Shown: in pieces, positions 60,714 through 64,000 of the stretch
Position numbering within the stretch: position 1 is the stretch's first letter
Layout: each line of letters begins with the position of its first letter
Assembly (NCBI GenBank): GCA_023055425.1
Contig: JALGPY010000010.1
Coordinates: forward strand, 20,371,363 to 20,435,362
Direction: 5' to 3'
Length of the DNA stretch: 64,000 bases
Origin: Linanthus parryae
Lineage: Eukaryota > Streptophyta > Magnoliopsida > Ericales > Polemoniaceae
The notes under the pieces: generated by a model
What the model saw: only the letters and a program-made list of their open reading frames with translations
Database searches by the model: none
Told to the model about the DNA's origin: nothing
Made by a program: the position numbers and the translations under genes

Positions 60714-61893
60714 AGACACTAATGTTCATCTACGGCTAGAGTTGCCTCACTGTCTCTCCCTCGAGTTTTTGTATCTCGATCTCTCTTTTCTCCCTCTTTG
60801 CCTATCTCTCTCTTTCTCTCTTCGATTCCGTTTTTACCATATGTCTGGGTTTGATCTATTCTGGGTTGGGGTTAGGTTCAATCTATTCATGGTAATGAAT
60901 AGAAGTCTGGGGATGGTGGCTTCGATGATTCATGGCCGAAATCTATGTTTTATGTTGTCGGATTCTGGATTATATGGAGGTGATGATTGTCGTTCTGTGG
61001 TTATTGTGATAATGTTCTTGGTGTTCATACACAAAAACAGGTTGACAATGTTACCCCTAAATAAAAGGACTTAGTAGTCAACTAACGGTTCATTCTGTTA
61101 AGTGTGTGACGCAATTTTCTTACCAGTTTCATTAAGTATGATTTATTGGAAATGAGAGATGCAATAAGCTTATTTTAAAAATGAAGATTGTAATGTGTTA
61201 ATTTCGCTATACCGAAGATATGCATTATGTAATTAAACCTAATAATTATTTCACACATAAATTTTAATTGCTTACAGTAAATACTTTGCATAATTAACTA
61301 ATTGGATTAGTTACTGAACCAGAACTCGTGAAATCTTGAATTAAAATTAAGCAATCCCTGTGACGTCTTGGTTCAAAAACTTTAAATGGGTGTAGTAGGA
61401 GTAGAGAAAGTTAGACAATAATGACTAAAAAGATAAACAAAAATTTGGGGAATTCTTTGCAATTGTAGTAGGAGATAAATTATGCTGATTAGACCAATAC
61501 TTCAATCTTCTTCAGCTCCAGTTAGCCTTTTGTTTCATAAAAAAAATGAAGCTTATGTTAAGATAGATTAGTTAACTAGGTTTTATGCTGCCATCTTTAC
61601 CCCCAAAAGAATGAAAGGAAAAGTGGAATATACCAATCAAAATGGTTCCAGCTACTAAGCCCTAGATAAACATGAGTCATTCCATTCCTCATAACGAAGT
61701 TTGTCAAAAACAAACTGATACATTGACATATATGTCAATGTTCTTTAGCCTATATGACACATTGAAGCAACTGATACAACCAGGAACTACGGCTTTAATC
61801 AATAAGCTGAGAAAATATCAACAAACGCCCAAAGATGCTCAATTGATATAAGCAACAAAAGAAGTTGCAGCATCTAGAGAATACATACTAATT
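60714..61893. other. Host intergenic DNA between the Reina-like element and the RAV gene
   Basis: Begins with a CT-rich, leader-like stretch (60,745-60,825) that belongs with 53,027-54,968 once the insertion is removed. No convincing exon is seen. The last few hundred bases must include the 3' untranslated region of the minus-strand RAV gene. A perfect 20-bp palindrome lies at 61,721-61,740. Confidence 0.55.
61721..61740. repeat. Perfect 20-bp palindrome
   Basis: cattgacatatatgtcaatg, about 155 bases beyond the RAV stop codon. As RNA it would form a short hairpin in or near the 3' untranslated region. Confidence 0.9.
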
Positions 61894-62937
61894 CTAATTA
61901 ATGTCTGCGCCAAAGAGCATTACTCTTTTTTTCCTTTCATCTACAGGCTCCAGCTCAAAACAAAACTGGCGTTTATTTGATCTCACATTCACTTCTTGGA
62001 CCGGTTCAGAGTCCAAATTCTGCCCCAATCGTAGACATAGATCTACTTTTACATCAACCTGCACTGTAGTTTCTTCCTTGTCTACATTGTCAACTCTGGA
62101 GGGCCCAGCAGGACCTGCATCAATCACCCAGAAAGTTTTCCTATCGACTGATTCCTCTTGACGCTCGCAAACAAAGAAAGTGATTGTATCATTAGCCTTC
62201 AGTCCATTCTCCTTCACGAACCGATTCCATCCCTTGGTAAACACATAGCTCTGGCTACTCTTCCAATAACAGTACCTGAACTTCCAAAGCTTCATTGTCC
62301 TGTCGTAGAAGAAAAGATACACCTCATCAAGCTTACTATTTTCTGTGTTTTCTTCAGGGTTTTCGGAAATAGGAGGGAAGTGCTTAACCGCAAACTTTTT
62401 TGGGACAACCAGCCTGTTGAGCTTACCCACATCACTTGGTGTGAGTTCCTTTTGGAAAAGCAACTTACAAGTGAGCCCTCCAAATCCATGAACCCTCGTC
62501 AGGTTCAAACCCAGTTCATGTTCACCCTCTTGACTCTTGAGAAACTCCGCGAACTTGGACTGGTAGGATCCATCTCTGATCATGTTCAGAATCGCTTCGG
62601 TGTTGTGTAGGCTCTGAAATTTTGGCTCAAGGACTGTCATGTTGGTCAGTTGGAAGTTTCTGAAGTTGTCTCCAGTTCGGATCTTCATGCACGCGCTATC
62701 ATAAGCCAGAGCAGCTTCATTATCAGATTTGAAGGTGCCTAACCATATTCGTTGGTGATTGGCGTAAATCTGGGCCCCGTAATGCCCGTTTTGCTGCGGC
62801 ACAACCCCTTTGAATTTAACTGGGATGCGGCTGTGGTAGTTTCTTGAAGAGTTCTCTTTTGGGGATGTATAGATTGGTCGGCTTGTCTCTAAAACCTGGG
62901 TTGCGACACTCGTCATGGAAGTCTCTCGTTCAGCCAT
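61894..62937 (-). CDS. RAV-family AP2/B3 transcription factor
   Basis: Intronless, 347 codons from the ATG at 62,937 ([10 protein letters not shown]); the open frame extends seven codons further but without an ATG. An AP2/ERF domain lies at residues 40-97 ([36 protein letters not shown]). A B3 domain lies at about 158-275 ([60 protein letters not shown]). Together they define RAV proteins, nuclear regulators whose AP2 and B3 parts contact separate DNA motifs (CAACA and CACCTG in the family). The tail holds LCLRL (300-304), an EAR-like LxLxL, and VMLFGADI (339-346), resembling the B3 repression motif R/KLFGV, so a repressor role is likely. The divergent AP2 end ([14 protein letters not shown]) and overall layout recall the Arabidopsis At1g50680/At1g51120 branch rather than TEM1/RAV1. 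Intact and unlike its decayed neighbours; surely a real gene. Confidence 0.95.
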   Translation of the reverse strand: MAERETSMTSVATQVLETSRPIYTSPKENSSRNYHSRIPVKFKGVVPQQNGHYGAQIYANHQRIWLGTFKSDNEAALAYDSACMKIRTGDNFRNFQLTNMTVLEPKFQSLHNTEAILNMIRDGSYQSKFAEFLKSQEGEHELGLNLTRVHGFGGLTCKLLFQKELTPSDVGKLNRLVVPKKFAVKHFPPISENPEENTENSKLDEVYLFFYDRTMKLWKFRYCYWKSSQSYVFTKGWNRFVKENGLKANDTITFFVCERQEESVDRKTFWVIDAGPAGPSRVDNVDKEETTVQVDVKVDLCLRLGQNLDSEPVQEVNVRSNKRQFCFELEPVDERKKRVMLFGADIN

Positions 62938-63226
62938 AACCTTGAAAATCAAAATCACGTTGGAAGGCCAACTTAGAACCAGTATTAATAGTGCTTTACT
63001 GAAACCTGTGGTTTCTTTGTTCTATAGTGTTAACTCAAAAAGAAATATGTGCTTTACTGAGAATAGTTCCGAAAGCTGAATCCTGGAGTCGTCTTTTATG
63101 TTGATCTGAAATATTTGGATTAAGCGAAAGGAAACAAGTTTTTTAAATGAAAATTTGGAAATACTATCAGAGACACGAGAAAGAAACCTTCAATCTGAGA
63201 TTCTGTAATGTTCATTAAATGGTAAG

Positions 63227-63232
63227 TTTATA
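63227..63232 (-). promoter_or_regulatory. Possible TATA box of the RAV gene
   Basis: Minus strand reads catataaact. Distance to the ATG is plausible for a plant leader, but AT-rich surroundings make chance matches easy. Confidence 0.3.
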
Positions 63233-63277
63233 TGATGAGTCAAGAAATAGTATGGTCAAAAGTCATTCTTGGAGGTT

Positions 63278-63374
63278 AAGTTATTACCAAATTCCGTCAA
63301 AAATAAAGTTATTACCAAAATATCAGAGTGAATCTTGAATTATGGAATGGGTGTGTTGAATAAAGTTATTACCG
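63278..63374. repeat. Three direct repeats of AAGTTATTACC
   Basis: At 63,278, 63,306 and 63,363, spaced 28 and 57 bases, upstream of the RAV gene. Confidence 0.85.
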
Positions 63375-63764
63375 AAGTAACACGGAACAGCTGGTTGTGA
63401 TGTCATATTCCACCGTCTGCTTTAACTAAAATAAAAGAAAATTGACTTTTGCTATTTTTATTTCAAAGATGTTCCAATTTACTCTGAGATAATTTCATTT
63501 TAGGAAACTCTGGGATAATAATGTACCACAAATATATCAGAAAAATAAAGCTTTTTGAGCTACCAAAAAATATAGAATCATTTTCCCAAAACAAAACATA
63601 GGATTAATAGTATATTCTATACCAGTTAATGATTATTAAAATTTTCTCGACCTAACCCTATACAATACGGTTCGACTTACGGCCCGAAAAGAACCGTCAA
63701 GAAAACACGGATCACTAATTAAATAATACGATGTAAGTAATATATAAATATTAATAATTAATTA

Positions 63765-63765
63765 C

Positions 63766-63811
<46 letters not shown>
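63765..63811. repeat. TAAA microsatellite
   Basis: Uninterrupted ataa tetramers, about 12 units, separating the RAV upstream region from a gypsy-like fragment. Confidence 0.97.
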
Positions 63812-63813
<2 letters not shown>

Positions 63814-63822
63814 ACTAAGTAA

Positions 63823-64000
63823 CTAAGAAACCGGTTGACCCGTATCAACTCCCATGGGTTTGAGAAACACATTGTCCTCAAGGTGAATGGTGAGAAAATC
63901 TTTAATAAGTCCATATTCTTGTACCTCCTGCATATGTTTGCCCGGGTCTAATTGACGACGATCGACCTCGGAAAACACGTTGGAGGTTCTGTCCAAAAAA
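63823..64000 (-). pseudogene. Possible Ty3/gypsy polyprotein C-terminus, entering from the right edge
   Basis: The minus strand has an open frame of about 58 codons ending at a TAG at 63,825-63,823. It includes DFLTIHLEDNVFLKP, which resembles the F-x-x-x-HLEDKV end of many plant gypsy pol proteins. The DNA there (ttcaccttgaggacaat) matches the familiar cttgaggacaa tract near the end of such elements. The rest lies outside the window, so intactness cannot be judged. Confidence 0.4.

Larger units (their letters stand above)
62938..63764. other. Upstream region of the RAV gene
   Basis: AT-rich, no ORF. A possible minus-strand TATAAA lies at 63,227-63,232, about 290 bases before the start codon. 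Three aagttattacc repeats lie at 63,278, 63,306 and 63,363. Confidence 0.5.

Noticed and set aside
60652..61074. 140-codon ORF at the right end of the Reina-like element
   Set aside because: It starts in the 3' LTR and continues into host DNA, with low-complexity Leu/Ser-rich sequence; a chance frame.

Overview
The window is AT-rich nuclear DNA of a flowering plant, most likely a eudicot. The reasons are wall-to-wall LTR retrotransposons of plant lineages (Tekay-like and Reina-like chromoviruses, an Athila/Tat-like gypsy derivative, SIRE-like and other Ty1/copia elements), primer sites matching initiator tRNA-Met, and a single intact gene for a plant-specific RAV (AP2 plus B3) transcription factor. 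I see no rRNA, tRNA or CRISPR.

Region 1 (1-36,308) is a tandem, nested retrotransposon array. A truncated Tekay-like pol fragment, a minus-strand copia LTR with its leader, a retroelement-like spacer and a Tekay LTR form a unit present twice (1-21,449 and 21,450 to about 30,998). It runs into a complete but dead Tekay-like element (29,035-36,308) flanked by the 5-bp duplication CTTAA. Copy 1 alone later received a 10.5-kb SIRE-like copia element (5,739-16,269, TSD GATAT) and a 426-bp CACTA-type insertion (3,882-4,307) whose left end is an inverted copy of its flank, making a perfect 66-bp palindrome.

Region 2 (36,520-46,058) holds an Athila/Tat-like derivative without pol (two LTRs, five copies of AGTGTGGGGG inside). 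It abuts a decayed copia internal region with a truncated 3' LTR.

Region 3 (46,059-53,021) holds a second, 5'-truncated SIRE-like copia element and a perfectly delimited solo copia LTR (TSD GTTAA). Both SIRE-like elements are studded with the palindrome CAAGGCCTTG (12 exact copies in the first, 4 in the second), which I did not find elsewhere in the window.

Region 4 (53,027-64,000) is more gene-like. A young Reina-like chromovirus (54,974-60,708, TSD TGGGG, LTRs differing at 5 of 518 sites) has gag-pol broken by two single-base frameshifts. It lies about 1.2 kb beyond the 3' end of the RAV gene (61,894-62,937, minus strand). A gypsy-like C-terminal fragment enters from the right edge.

Except for the RAV gene, nothing here looks able to make an intact protein. 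Most of the information lies in how the elements are nested, duplicated and rearranged.
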